In this document: positions 43,178 through 55,925 of the stretch, one piece after another
Numbering within the stretch: the stretch's first letter is position 1
Layout: the number at the start of each line of letters is the position of its first letter
Assembly (NCBI GenBank): GCA_021432635.1
Contig: MU270025.1
Location: forward strand, 269,244 to 333,243
Reading direction: 5' to 3'
From: Thozetella sp. PMI_491
Taxonomy: Eukaryota > Ascomycota > Sordariomycetes > Chaetosphaeriales > Chaetosphaeriaceae
Length of the DNA stretch: 64,000 nt
Notes under the pieces: model-generated
The model's input: only the letters and a program-made list of their open reading frames with translations
The model's database searches: none
What the model was told of the DNA's origin: nothing
Program-made: the position numbers and the translations under genes

Positions 43178-45906
43178 TTAGAGTAGCAAGTCGTTGTTGT
43201 TGTTTACCCCTTGCGCCGGCTGGAAGACTGTCTGGGGCGCATATTGGTTGACCACGTAGCCGGTCCCGTCGTTCCCGTTGCCCCCAAAGCTGTCGCCCTG
43301 CTCCTGGATATGCATGGTTGCCATCTGGCCGGCGAAGTAGGCGTCGGCATCGCTCACAGCCTGGGCGAGGTTGCCCTGGCCATTCTGTCCAGCGCCACCG
43401 GAAGCCCGGATATCGAAGTCGGACGGCTGGCCGCCTTTGCCCAGCTGCGAGAGCGACTTGTTCGCGTCCGATCGCGAGCCAGCCCCGATCGGTGGGTAGT
43501 CCTGACGCTGGAGGGCAGGGGAGTCGTGGAGGCGGCGAGGCCGGGCGTTGCGGAAAACGGTCTGGACGGGCTTTAGATAGACGGTGGCTAGGGTGCCGAC
43601 GTTGAGGCACATCTCTTCCAGGGTGACAGGGTCGAGGCGCTCCGACTCGGCCGTGATGGCCGGCTTCTCGCCCATGACAACGCGTTTGGCGGCTTCGATG
43701 TCCGTAGACAGGAGTCGCCAGTACATATAGGCGCGGTCCCGCAGATCGGGATTGTCCGTCTCCTCTGTGGCCCACTTGAGCACGCGGGGCACGAGCTCCT
43801 GGCCCTTGGTCGGGCGCTGGATGAAGAGCTTCACCGTCGCGGTGAGCAGCGCCAGCTGGACCTCGACCGGTTCCTCGGCGAACGAATAGAGGAAGTCCTC
43901 GAGCAAGGCGTCAGAGTTCTCAATGCGGTCGGCATATTGACCAATGACCCAGACCATGGCCGCTTTGGCCTCGGGCTCATCGAGAGAGTCAAGGTTCTCG
44001 CATAGGGTGCCGATGATGCTCTCGTACTGGTTAGGATACTTGCGGAAGATGTTGCGGATCACCACCGTCGCCTCCTGCACAATGTACGTGACCTTCGTGG
44101 CGACCAGCTCTAGCAGGAGGTTGATGCAGCGTCGGGCTGCGGGCTCAATCTTAATGGCCAGCTTCCCTATTGCCCGCACGGCTTTCCTGACGAAGTGAAC
44201 GTCGATCTCGGTGGCGTACTCACGCAGCTCAGTGAGCACCTCGTCGATATTTTTCTCGGTCGCCAGCATGAAGATGAGCTCCAGCTTAGTGACCTTGACG
44301 TAGATGGGGTCGTTGTACTTGCAGAAGAAGACCCGGATGTCGTTTCGGAGGACGTCGGGCCGCCGCTGGAGGATCAGCAGGGCATTTCGCAGAGCAAGAT
44401 ACTGCACCTCGGGTCCCTTGGCCAGAAGCGTGACCAAGGGGGGGGACAGCTTCCGGCAAAGGGCCGATATGGCCTTCTGCTCCGCGATGTAGTTCATCAG
44501 GTACAGAATGACGCGTATACACGTCAGGGCAACCGCCGAGTTCGAGTGTGAGAGGCGGGGCGCGATTCTCTCCGCGAGGAGGAGGGCTTCGCCGGATTCC
44601 TGGGGAACATAGGACATAAGCGCTTCCAGGATATATGTCTGACCCCACCTGTTGTTCAAATGTGAGCGCGGAACCAAGAAAGCAGACAGAACCGGCTAAC
44701 ATACTCGGAGCAATCGGGAAGAATTGCCACCATCTTGGAGGCATTACTGTAGTCAATGGTGAGCTTGATCGCATCGCTACGTTCCCATATGTCCATCAAG
44801 CTCGCCAGCGCACTAGCCACCACGGTCGGATTGTCATCCCTCAGCAGGCTGTTAAGTCTGTCAATCAGATCTGACCCCTCCACCATGTGCCTGTCGTGGT
44901 CGTAGAGCTTGGCTACGCAGTATGCAGCCGTTTTTCGGACATAGGGGTCGCCGTCGCGCAGCATGTGCTTCACGATTGGCACGGTGGCCTCGACGAATTC
45001 GCGGACGTGGATGTAGGACATGGTTCGCAGCGCGAGGGCGCGAACGAGGGGATTCGGATCTTCCATGTCCTGTCGCATTGTAAGCCATGACACGAGGCGG
45101 GAGAGGGGAGACCGGCGTCCGTTGGCAACTCACGTGCTCGAGAACGGGGATCGCTTTTACCGCAATCTCGGGGCGCATCCGGGAGTAGTTCACGAGAAAC
45201 AAGAAACACCTGGGCAGCAGTCAGTCAGCGGCGCCGCTCAGTCCTCGCAGGGCATCTCGTTGGGCGGGCTCGTACATCTTCTTGATCTCCAGGCTCTGGA
45301 TGCCCATGCAGCCAATGATGTCCGGGAACAAGGCGACCATATCGTTGTTGCTCATCGTCATATTGGCTACTATCTTCTTGAGGGCGATCTTCTTGGAGGT
45401 GAAGTTCTTGTCCTTCTTGCCCCCGCTGTTGAGCTCGAGGCGCAGCTCGGCGACCTTGCCCTGCCGTGAGAACGCGGGTGAGTACGTCGTATAGAGCGGG
45501 AGGGGAGCGTATGCGGCAAACATGGCGCCAGAAGACATGAAGGGGTCGGGGACATAGTATGATCGCCTGGTGCAGGCAGCTTGGACGACCAGTCGAGGGC
45601 TTGCAGAGCCGAGCTGGACGTCGACGATATGCAGCGCCTCCGGAGGGGATCTTGGGGAGCGGGAATAGCGGGAGTACAAGTGATGAGACAACACAGAGAA
45701 CAGAGAGCAAATGAGGGGTCACAGGGCGAAAGCTACCAGCCAGTGGCGCGAAGGTGCTCAAAGGTGAGGAATGGAAGGGCTGGGTGGGAAGTATGCTCGT
45801 CGAGACTCGAAATGGGTGGTAGTGGCGATGGTGAGGGCAAAGGTGGGAAGGAACGGAAGCTTACCCGAGCGAAGAGCTTCGAGTCTCCCTGTTGAGCACT
45901 CGCCAT
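43178..45906 (-). CDS. beta-type adaptin (large beta subunit of an AP-1/AP-2 clathrin adaptor)
   Basis: Exons 45906-45865, 45460-45276, 45209-45134, 45069-44705 and 44648-43178 encode 712 residues. All joins are GT-AG and keep phase; the first intron is long (404 nt). The protein begins [20 protein letters not shown] and runs through the HEAT-repeat trunk of beta-adaptins. Recognisable parts are [75 protein letters not shown] and [20 protein letters not shown]. The C-terminus is a Gln/Asn/Gly-rich hinge with a short DLLL end; I see no complete ear domain. Beta-adaptins bind acidic dileucine cargo and clathrin during vesicle formation at Golgi, endosome or plasma membrane. The N-terminus is not the KGETFELR form I associate with AP-1 beta. 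Whether it serves AP-1 or AP-2 cannot be settled by eye. Confidence 0.88.
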
Positions 45907-47482
45907 CTTGTCTGCTGCGGCGGGAATGGCGTCCCCAATACAGTCCTCTCGCAAGGGTCGTCACGGGGGCGGGGGTCGGACGACGGCGGCGTGGTGCTGC
46001 GTCGACTAATCAAGGACCAGGCCCAAGGCGACGGCCACGGGCTACGCCGGCGGACCTTTGGGGGGTGTGAGGGGGGAACGGTCGGCTAGGTAGTCGTCGG
46101 CCGGCCTCACAGCAAGGAGAGGGTGATAACGGGGCCAAAAGGTGGGCAGACGACCCCTCCGCCCAGAGATGCGAGTCGCGCTTGACTTGGACTTGGTGTG
46201 CAGGGCTGCAGGGAGCGCAGCCAACCGGGGCGAGATACGGATCAATGGCGCAAAGAGCCGGGAGCGGACAGCAGCTCAAACGGTATGTCACATGGACCAC
46301 CTTCCGGGGCAGGTTTTGGGGACAGACAGGTCGATTGGACTGGTCTCGGCGCCTCACTGGGCCTCGCTTGCCGTCGCTTGTTGCTTGCCTTGGAATCAGG
46401 GCGCCGGAGCACCGAAAGGGCAGCCGGTGAGGAGGAGATGGGGGGCGCCGCGGCCGAGGGATGCAGGTCGCCTATCGCTGGTGCCACAGGGCGCGGGTTG
46501 AGATTGCGGGACGATGTTCGAGGGGCTCGCTCGGTGCGGTCGTTGCGGTCGAGCACGCAAATTCGGGGTTTCCCAGCAAACGAGAGCTTCGCTGACAAGT
46601 CCGCCCGTCGCCCCCCAGTCCCCACTGACAAGGTCCCGCTGAGAATTTTAGTGGGGTGCTCTCCTATCTACGCACGGTCCACTCCGACGGGGCAGGGCGT
46701 GATCGACCTTGGATCAATCAAGCCCACTAGCACAGACACGCTGCACGCTAGATCGCACCTCATGTAATCGTGGGGAAGAGCAATCAATTGCTGATATACA
46801 TAGTAAATGGAGCTTTTGAAAGTACCCTCTGCGCATCACGAAATGACCAAGTCTCTCGCCGCGTTTCCTCGATTGCCATAGAGAGATAAAGCAGGATCGG
46901 GGGATGAAAACTTGCTGCTACACATTCTGCTTCTTCCAGAGACCATGATCTCCAGTCGAGCATTCCCGGGCGACCGGTCCCAGTCCCCTGGTACGACCAG
47001 CACCGTGTCTTGGAGCGGAGCAGAAACTTGACTGACAACAGACTGCCAGGGATGTCTCGGCTCTTGCAGTCATGGGGTGCGTCAATGAGGCAGTCAGGAA
47101 GCCACAGTCCAGGCTGACTAGGGAATATACAATGCGAAGGTACCCGTCCAAAAAAGCACGCTGGAAGAGGGGCATCTAGGATCGGGGCGGGCCTAAGCAT
47201 TCGCCTCTAGGCCTTCGGGGCAGTGCAATTAAAGCCACTGCTAGGCCTCTATCAGGAGGAGGAGGCCCTATATTTAGGGCTGGGATCGTCCTTCGCCGCC
47301 TTTGGGCCCCATATAAGCTTCCGACCGGGTCAGCACGTGACCAGTCCTGGGTGGAGGGCAGCTGCTCTGGTGGGTCCCGACCGAGCGACAAGCCGCCAAG
47401 CGAACGTGTTGACAGCCTCTGTGGTCTTTCGAGCTCCTCCGCCCCTTTGCGATCCGCCGGCCATCCCATCACCACCACCACC
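45907..47482. promoter_or_regulatory. divergent promoter region between the adaptin and EMC4 genes
   Basis: About 1.58 kb between two divergent start codons. Overlapping frames on both strands lack protein-like features. A CACGTGAC element lies near the EMC4 side (listed separately). Confidence 0.55.
47334..47341. promoter_or_regulatory. CACGTGAC element upstream of EMC4
   Basis: CACGTGAC (GTCACGTG on the other strand) is the preferred E-box of fungal Cbf1-type bHLH factors. It lies about 140 bp before the EMC4 start codon. Its use is inferred. Confidence 0.4.
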
Positions 47483-48213
47483 ATGGCAGCGCTCATGCAA
47501 TCCCGCAATACGCCCAAGTGGGTCGCCGACCTGCAGTCCCCGGTGCCCTACCGGACCAAGAACGCCGGCATCGCCGACCCGCCCGGATTTCCTTCGCAGC
47601 AGACTTCCAGCAGCTCCAAGGTAAGCACAACCACCGGCCCCCCTCCGTCCGCGCATTGCATCGCATCGCATCGCATCGCCCGAGTCCTGAGCTAACCTGC
47701 CTCGTGTGTCGCAGAAGAAGGACGCCGCGAAAGACAGCAAGCTCCAGAAGCGAAAGACCCAGACCCCCGAGGAGATCGACACGCTCAAGGTGAAGAAGGC
47801 GTGGGAGGTGGCGCTTGGCCCCGTCAAGGGCCTGCCGATGACGGGCATCATGATGTACATGTCGGGCAACTCGCTACAAATCTTCAGCATCATGATGGTC
47901 TTCATGGCCTTCAAGAACCCTATCACCGGCCTCCTGACGACGAACCAGGCGTTTGAGCGCTTCGAGACGGCGAGCAACAAGGGCAAGATGATACAGGTCA
48001 AGCTTGCTTACGTGGCCATGCAAATCTTGGCGTTAGCATTGGGAGTCTGGAAGGTCAATGCCATGGGACTGTTGCCGTGAGTCGCTTCCTTTCCTACATA
48101 CGGTGCGGCGTTCCAGTATAGTTCGCTAATGCGTTAGCAGGACCACGAGATCGGATTGGCTCCTATGGGAGGCGCAAAGAGACCCTCTGGAGTTCTCGGT
48201 TGCGGCTTTATAG
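47483..48213 (+). CDS. EMC4: ER membrane protein complex subunit 4
   Basis: Exons 47483-47620, 47715-48076 and 48141-48213 encode 190 residues; the final exon adds TTRSDWLLWEAQRDPLEF and a short end. Family hallmarks are VKKAWEVALGPVKGLPM before the first helix, MMYMSGNSLQIFSIMMVF in the membrane, and KLAYVAMQILALALGVWKV for the second helix. EMC4 is a subunit of the ER membrane protein complex, which inserts tail-anchored and multipass proteins. Without the last exon the frame ends early in GLLP, so the third exon was added from the GTGAGT donor at 48077 and the TTAGCAG acceptor. Intron 1 holds a GCATC pentanucleotide repeated four times (47658-47677). Confidence 0.9.
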
Positions 48214-50130
48214 ACGGGGTGGCAAGGGGCATTCCTCCGATGATCGTTTCGTAGTGGTTGTCAACACTGACAATGCTTCCGCCCGTATAGCGGCCGTGAT
48301 GGTCAGCCCAGCCGTTCATACAGCAGGGCTGTGTATTGCTTAAGAAGAGGCGGGGGGGCGATGCCGTTTCCACAATCCCATAATCCCGGGGCGGTTTCGA
48401 CCGTTTACTCTCTCGATCATCTCAGAGGGTGGCAGCGGGTGTGTTCGATCTACTTTCTGCCCCGATGCCGGAAGCTAGTAGACTCCCATGTCGTGCTGGT
48501 CAGGCTTTTGAGTCAGACAGCTACCCTGTCATGACCACTACAGTGTGATTCTTTAGACGAGAGGTCGAATCACACAATCACTAGGACAAATAAAACATAA
48601 AAACTGGTTCGCGCCGACAAGGACAGAAAGTGCTTCAGGGTGTTGATAAGGTGGGGCGGGCCACTCGGAGCCTCGCTATCCTTGCCGAATGGCCTATGTC
48701 GACCTCGTTCTGCAAAGACCTAGGGCCGTGCAAATCAGGCTGCAACATTAGGATGACCGAACCTTTTAGTCGGGTCCTCAGGTCAAGGGGGGATGGAAGG
48801 AGGAGGCGGATATCAGTCTTATTTGGACTCACTGCCGGTGGATTCCAATTTGGGTAGTACCCGGATGGGGTACCCTTTTGCTCTATGGCTACAGTAAACG
48901 GAGGGCTTCTTCAGGCCCTGCGCTCCTGCTGTTGTCCAATTTACTGTTGGCGGCCAATCCCAGTGCGGCTGAAGGCTTGGCTGGGCGCCGTTATATTTGG
49001 GTGCGGCTCGTGAGACAGGGGACTAAAACTGGGGATCTCCCGTATAGGTAGCCACGGCCGGGCTAGGCACAGTTGAAATAAATTGTGTGGCGCTCTGCCA
49101 TGTATGAACGGAGCAACCTTTGACACAACAGTGTCGTCTCAGCGGTACCGCCAGCATGCACTAGGGCCAAGGCGGAGCTACTGCTTAGCTCGATGAGTCT
49201 CTAAATTAATTTCGAGTCATATTCGACCGTCGATCGATCAGACGGTCCCCGCCCGCCCCCAGCAAGCTCCTGCAATGAACACCTGCATTTGCAGCTACTA
49301 CGTAAACAAAACCAAGGAAACCTCAGGAGCGCCGACTGCCTCTTGTCTACGACCTATGAATCAAAAAAGGGGCGGCCAGGCATTCGGCCATGGCAGGGCT
49401 CATGAGAGTTATGCACACTCGAGACCGCCGATCCGTGGCACAGCATGTCCCAACCCGGCTGTCGCGACGCCTAGGTCTAGCTTGCTCAATCGGCGGCTCA
49501 GGGCTATAGGATTTGTTTTGCTATGGAGCCCCCCCGGTCCCGCTCCCCAGTACCTTACTCTAATTAGGCCGCTCCCATTGGTTGTCCCCAGGGCACTGGC
49601 CGTATAGGGTGTGGCGATGAAGCTTGTGCGCTTGTAGGCCAAATGGCTGCCTTGCCGCTAAGAGCCAGCCAATCCTCCCAGCCTCGATTGCTGCTTCAGA
49701 TGCTGCGGCCCGTGGTGTGACTGCTCGATGTCCCATCCCTGCCAAGTTGGCGTAGCATTCTGGGCCTGTAGGCCTTTCTATTTTGATTCGCAGTCGGAGC
49801 CGTTCTTTGCGGCCGTGGTTTCATCGGTAATGTTGGCCTGAGGCGGGTGGGCGCCAGTCTAGGAGGGTATGGTTCGTGTTTTTCCTAGTTATAAGGCGTT
49901 CGCCTTCCCAAGTCCTAGGGCACAAGGTGTTACCCCCCCGGTTGTCCTACCAGCTTCCGAACCCAGTCCTCCCCCGTGAGTGTATTTAATCGAGTCCCTC
50001 ACCGCCCGGGACTCTGACTTTTGTCACCTCTTTTGGCTTTAGCCTACCTCCATCTCAAAGATATATACCGCTTTCCCCAACTTTATAGTCACCATATACA
50101 CAAGCACCCACTACTGGCACGTCATCCACC
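48214..50130. other. 1.9-kb intergenic stretch
   Basis: No supported gene between EMC4 and the MARVEL-like gene, both on the plus strand. A 9-bp perfect inverted repeat lies at 48543-48575 (listed separately). The right end should contain the promoter of the MARVEL-like gene. Short frames here have no conserved features. Confidence 0.55.
48543..48575. repeat. perfect 9-bp inverted repeat
   Basis: GTGTGATTC at 48543-48551 pairs with GAATCACAC at 48567-48575, with 15 bp between. It lies about 330 bp after the EMC4 stop codon. A hairpin or a dimeric protein-binding site is possible. Confidence 0.5.
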
Positions 50131-50818
50131 ATGCTGTCCATTTTTGCCATCGTAGGACGGGTGATCCAAGTAATTATTCTCTGCCACGAGATGCTGTCTC
50201 GGCTTCGATAACTCCTCGGGTATGCTAACCGCCGCGACAAGTGCATCCTGTCCATCGCCATCCTCGGCCTCTCAGCCAGCGCCATCGCTGCTTGGGTCAT
50301 CCCTCCCGCGCCGACCACTCCTAAGTATGCCGACTTTGTGGGCGCCTTCGGCATCATCGTCGCCGTGATAGGGGTCGTCTCCCTCTATGTCCAGCGCATT
50401 TCTCCCAAGATTCCCATGGGGCTCGACGCCGTACTTGCCCTCCTCATGCTCGCCGCCGGAATCGTACGTCTACCCGCCCTGTGCTTGGCTCATATCCCCC
50501 TTGCTAACGCGATCGCAGGCATATGCGGTCGGGCTCAAAGGAGTCAACTGCGGCGATGAAAAACAGTTCTTCACTCTCATCGACAACTCCCTGATCAACT
50601 GGGGTTCCGAGCCCACGAGCAGTGGCACCTACTACGGTGTATACAAGGACACGACCGACGGGGAGGTGGCCTGGGGCAGGCTGAGCGACAACTGCAAGAA
50701 GGCATTCGGCAACGAGCTCCTCAACTTCATCGCCTTTGCCTGGTCCCTACTCATGCTCGGCCTGGACTATGTTCTAATGCGCAAAGGAGGCGCAAGCAAG
50801 AGCACTACATATGTGTAA
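50131..50818 (+). CDS. MARVEL-like four-helix membrane protein
   Basis: Exons 50131-50169, 50242-50463 and 50519-50818 encode 186 residues, with GTAATT and GTACGT donors. Four hydrophobic helices are visible: IFAIVGRVIQCILSIAILGL, VGAFGIIVAVIGVVSLYV, LDAVLALLMLAAGIAYAVGL and LLNFIAFAWSLLMLGLDYVL. The Cys-containing loop between helices 3 and 4 (GVNCGDEKQ ... LSDNCKKAFG) is probably extracytoplasmic. The R-x2-Q in helix 1 and the overall layout resemble small fungal MARVEL-domain proteins, which concentrate in plasma-membrane domains such as eisosomes. The precise family is inferred. The first exon is only 13 codons. It is convergent with the chitin synthase gene. Confidence 0.72.
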
Positions 50819-51709
50819 GGATGCTAGGACAATTCAGGTTAATCACACGGCGTAATTCGAAGGAAACCTGGGTTGCCCAGGTCACCGGTTTGGTACTGGG
50901 TAGAGACTGGCTAGGAACGAGATACCCTTATGAGTGGGTTAATGCTGGATACAGCAGTGACATATACCATACATGAATCACAAGGAGAGCTTCTAAGACT
51001 CATCAACGAATAACTACCCCGGCCCGTCCACCGCTGTGACCACGACCACCTCATATAAGCGTCCCTCCCAAGCTCATATCGCGTGATAACCTGATAGGCA
51101 ACCGTTATGGACCAGAGTATTTTCAACTAGTCGGCCCAATTATTCATACACAACAACACCTAGACCCTTCCGTTGGGGAATGAAGCGGATAACAACGAGA
51201 GAAGACGTACATTGCCGGTACAGCTATCTTTCAAAACAGCATTACACAATTCATATTTTCTTAAGACTACCTGGCTGTCGCGCCGCAATCAACGACTCGA
51301 TCACTTGATAGTTAATTCGGACCATATGCAGGGGTATTTTTGTTTCTCAATTCACTGTACCCTTTCCCGAGCAATCCGTATCCCGTAAGCGCGAAGCGAA
51401 ATCTCGCAAGTGAATGTGCCATCCACATGCCAAAGAGACATCTCTAATTACACACATTATCCGTACATGATGCCATAATCCCCATGATTCATTTCGTTTC
51501 CCACGAGAGCGCCTCCAGTTACCTTGGTTTGCACAGACCCTCGAGACCCTTGGGATTCCCTCCCCATCATGGAGCACATCAAAATCCGGCGAGCACGCCC
51601 GGGGCACCGAGATGGTTCCCGCCTTCTCTCCAGGCCTCTCCAGGCTCCGCCTTCTCTCTCTCTCTCTCTCGCATAGGAGCATCCCTCCGCATCTTCCTAC
51701 GGATCCCGC
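50819..51709. other. convergent 3' region between the MARVEL-like and chitin synthase genes
   Basis: About 890 bp between two stop codons, holding 3' UTRs and terminators. A (TC)9 microsatellite lies at 51653-51670, just beyond the chitin synthase stop. Confidence 0.5.
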
Positions 51710-54700
51710 TCAGCTTCGCACGCTGCTGCCAATGCTGCTCATGGTCTCGCTGAAGCGACTGCCCATGCCACCCATCCACTTGGGCGCCTTGAGGCTCATG
51801 CGTACCTGACCGTCGACGACCATGCTCACCAGGTTGAGGATGGCGTACGTGGTGCTGCCGATGGCGCGGAACAGGGCCAGCGCGGCGACGGACCAGAGGA
51901 TGAAGCGCAGGTAGAAGTTGTCGCTGATGGACGAGCTGCCGTAGATCTCGCTTACGGCCATGGCGAGGACGGCATTGGCGATCATCCATAGCACCACCAT
52001 GTAAGTCCGGACGCTCTTGTAATAGTCCTCTTGCATCTGAGCCTCGGACGTAACAGGCTCGGGCACCTCAATACGGTCGCGAAGGTTGCGCAGCGCCTCG
52101 TCGTAGCCTGAGTCGATGTCGAGCTGCTCCGACGGCATCTCGAGCTCCACCGTGCTGCCCTTGCCGACGGCGCCGCCCAGATCCGTCTTCATGACGTTGT
52201 CGCCCTTGGTACCCCAGGTGACGTCGTGCGTGTTGCAGAAGGCGTATACCTGCAGAGTGCAGATGTAGAAGGGGAGGAGCACGAAGTACTGCGCCGCCGA
52301 CGTAAACATGTGCCACGGGTCCAGGTAGAGGAACGACATGATGAAGTAGATGCCGACGGTCGAGATGGTCGAGACGATCATGTTGGTAAAGACATTGTTG
52401 CCGAAGCTCAGCTCCACCCCGTCGTGGCTACGCAGCGCGTTGACCACAATGTAGATGGAGGCGAACATGGTGTACAGCATAATGACCGAGTAGACAATCA
52501 TGGACGTCATGTACATCTTCTTTGCACCCTGCGGTCGGTTGCCCAAGGACAGGATGAATTGGGTCGCGATCATCAGCGAGCAGACGTACCGTAGGATGGT
52601 GAAGATGTACAAGCCAATATGGTTGCCGAAGGGGTCCGCCGATGGGTCTGCGAGGCCACCCGCGATGAAGTAGAAGGTGAGGTAGAAATTGGCCAGGGAG
52701 AAGTAGGTGAAGAGTAGTTGGAGCAGCTGATAGACGAACTCAATGTGCAGTAGTACCTTGCGCGCCACAGTATGGTCGGTGAACCAGATCTGGCGGAAGT
52801 GCACAAGCGAGTACACGGCGGCGAAGAAGGCGCCGTTGAGCCAACGTCGACGCTGCGAGATAAATTCGGGAACTGAATCTGCGTTCATAGTCAGTATCGC
52901 ACGGTCCCAAATACCGGCTCCCCCACGCCGTGGTGCCATCCCCGGTTGAACTTACCTGGCACATCCGTCTCGCCCTTGCAGCCCTTGACATACTTCAAGA
53001 CCCATCTCTCGCCGCGCTTCGCGACCAGCTCCCAGCACAAGATACGGTCCTCAGCCAAGTACATGTTCGCCGTGAAGACGTCGGCGTGCTGGCCATGCAG
53101 GGTCTCACCCTTGAAGTATTGGCTCAGCGGCCCGTGGCCGGTCTCGTCGTTTTGCAGCGCGTGGTAGCGGTAGGCACTTAGCGCGCCGGGAAGCACCGTG
53201 ATGTAGCCGAAGACACTCTCCAGCGGCTTGTCCAGGATGTTGGACATCTTGTACTCGAAGTTTTGCGAGGCGACGATCGGGTTGAGGAGGTTTGTGCCCC
53301 ATCGCCCTTTCATAGCCTTGATCTCACCACAGGCGCCGGCGACATTGGAGTCGGTGTCGAAGGCCTTCCAGAGATGGTAAAGCGAGTTCTTGCCAGGCCG
53401 GGTGCCGACATCGAGCAGGATGCAAATGTTGGGGTTGAGGGCCTTGCCGAAGGCGTTGAAGAACCAGCGGTGAGAGTTGAGCTTCCTTTGGTTCTTCTCC
53501 TTGAGGCAGAATATCATCTGGCACGGCACGATGCCCTTCTCGGCGCCCTTGAACTTGAGGTCGGCGTCTAGGGAGACCTGGGTAGTGTACTCGTACACGT
53601 GCGCCTGCACAGCCTTAGAGTTGACGTAGTTCTTGGCGATACCGTGCTGGTACACGCCCATGGCGGCCAGCGCGTCGAGTGTGCGCGGGTGGATCTTCTC
53701 ACGACCGTCCGACACGACGCAGACGACGATCTTCTGCCAGCCGAACTCGCCCCAAGTGCGACTCTTGTTGCGACTGCAGAAGTGGCTGATGTTCTTCATG
53801 ACCGCGTGCATGGTGCGCGTGAACCCGAACTCGTCCTCGTTGTACATGGTGACGCAGATGAAGAGCTCCGTCTCGCGAGCTGTCCGCCCTATGGTCTGGC
53901 GCAATTTGTACCCGCGCTCGACGAAGTCATCCGGGTCGCATGTGACGGCCGTGTAGCGCATATGCGTGAACTCGATCTCGTCGCGGCGCGGCAGGAAGCT
54001 GTATAGGATGGTGGGGATCTTGCACTCCAGCACTAGCTCGCCGTTGATTAACTGCACTTCCTTCCGGCTCATCTGTTGCGGTCGCACGCCACGTCGCGCC
54101 TGTTTGCCCTCGGGCGCGGGCCCGTAGTGCTCAACCTTCTCGTGCGTGATGTCCTCGGACCCCTCGGGGCCCTCACTAAGGGTCACTTGGTCGTGGGAAA
54201 GGTAAGACTCGCGTGCCGTCCTGGCGTCGCTAATCTCAGATTGCGGTGCAAACACGTCGTCCTCGTCGGTTAGCGGAATGTTGACGGACGCATCCTCGGC
54301 GAACCCCGAGTTGCGCGACGAGTTGGAGAAGAGCGGCGCCGGTGGGAGCGGCCTGCGAGGGCTCCCGCCGTACCGGGATGATGGCGTACCCGGCCTGGGG
54401 CTACCATTGATGTCGGATGGCTCGTACATTGAGCTAGCTGGTGGCGGTCGGGTGTAGTCTGAAGATGCCTGAGATGGTGTCCAAGGCCGAGTTGGTGACG
54501 TGTGGTCTCTGGTAGGTGAGTAGGCCATGTATGTTGACTCCGGCGGCGGCATGACAGGCGGATCAAGAACTGAGGAGTGCCGCGAGCTGATAGACGGCGC
54601 ATATGTTCTCCGTGTCGTTCGGCTACTGTATACATCCTGTTGTAAGTTGATGCTCTCTGGAGGGGGAGTATAAGCCTCAGGTGGCTGCCAGGGCACGCTC

Positions 54701-55203
54701 GAAGACTTCTTGAGCGATCGCCTCCTGGGCGAGACGCCCTCAGGGATGGTTGGCAAGTCGTGAGCCGTCAAAGGAGGCACCGCCTTCCCACCCGGCTTCT
54801 TCTGAAGCTTGATGGTAGCTGTCCTCGTCGGGGAGGTCGCTTCCTGCCGCGCACTAGGCCCGTGAGCTGGGCTCTGGGCTGCGGTGGGCTCAGCGAAGCC
54901 GACCTTCTTTGACTTCGCATGCGACGAGCCTTCCTGCTGCTGTTTTCTCTCCACTTTCCGGAGCATCCCAAGAGACTTGGAAACTGGAGGCAATGAAGGA
55001 GGGCCGCCTCGGACAAGAAGGGGAGGGGGGAAAAGAATATCTGGTGCAACATACGGCCGCCCTTCGGAATAGGGCTCTTCCATAGAAGTCAGTAACCGCA
55101 CCGCTGCGGGATTAGATCCGGTTGGGGTTGAGTCGTCAACATCGTCGTAGGAGGGCAGCGCATACTCGGGCGGGTGCGAGCCCGGCGTATTGGGCCTGTT
55201 CAT
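51710..55203 (-). CDS. chitin synthase (class I/II type)
   Basis: Exons 55203-52956 and 52878-51710 encode 1138 residues; the start is the first ATG in frame, with A at -3. The first about 350 residues are Pro/Ser-rich and probably disordered. The glycosyltransferase core follows: CVTMYNEDE near the start, [77 protein letters not shown], and the catalytic QRRRW at 758-762 within [17 protein letters not shown]. The C-terminal part has about six to seven helices and the [13 protein letters not shown] motif. Chitin synthases extend beta-1,4-GlcNAc chains from UDP-GlcNAc through the plasma membrane. EFISQRRRW and the absence of a myosin-motor or cytochrome-b5-like part point to class I or II. The intron falls just before the QRRRW block. 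Confidence 0.92.
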
Positions 55204-55925
55204 GTTGGAATGCACACCGGCGAGACACTGCGATGGTAGTGAATCGAGACCCGGGTGAAGGTGAGGAATGTAAATGATGTCGAGTCTCAATGCGCGACAA
55301 CGATCAAAATCGACTTTTTGCTTCTAGGATGACTGAGGGCTGCTAGGGGGATTTCGTGGAAGTTGGCCGTTGAAATGGTGGGGTTGCGTCGCTCCGGCGC
55401 TATGTTTACATTGGCTTGGAGCGACAGAGGGATGGCGTTTCGTTGCCCGGCAACCCCACACACAGCCGCCCGTGCTAGCCCTGTCTCAGAGGCCCTGCTG
55501 GTGGCCACGTTTGTGCACCCAATTAATTTTTGATCCTGGAAAGGCAACGAAAAAAACGCCCGGACGACGGTTTGAGACCGAGACGTCGGTCTGTGCCGCT
55601 GTCTAAGGGCGGCGACCAGGTGAAGTGGTTGGGGGCTTCGTTGACAAACAAGCTCGTTGGCTTAATCCAGAGTTTCTCCACATTCACATCACGAGCGAAG
55701 CACCTGTAGTGATTGTTTATATTCTTCAATAACTATACGACGGTATATGCAGACATAGACACTTATATAAACAAGTAACAGGAGCGGGCCTATCATGCGC
55801 CGAAATGATCCAAGATGCATGCAATTTTTACCAGGTCCTTTGCGGATATGCCGTTGACATCGCTGCCACCTCAACCCTGCGGTTCCAATGCTTTTGCCCC
55901 CAGTTTTCTGCTATGCTGTCACGCT
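55204..55925. promoter_or_regulatory. chitin synthase promoter and 3' flank of the sulfite reductase gene
   Basis: About 720 bp between the chitin synthase start and the upstream gene's stop, both on the minus strand. No clear TATA box or further gene is seen. Confidence 0.5.

Noticed and set aside
46784-47200. 138-codon minus-strand frame in the adaptin/EMC4 promoter region
   Set aside because: Composition is not protein-like and it overlaps other chance frames.
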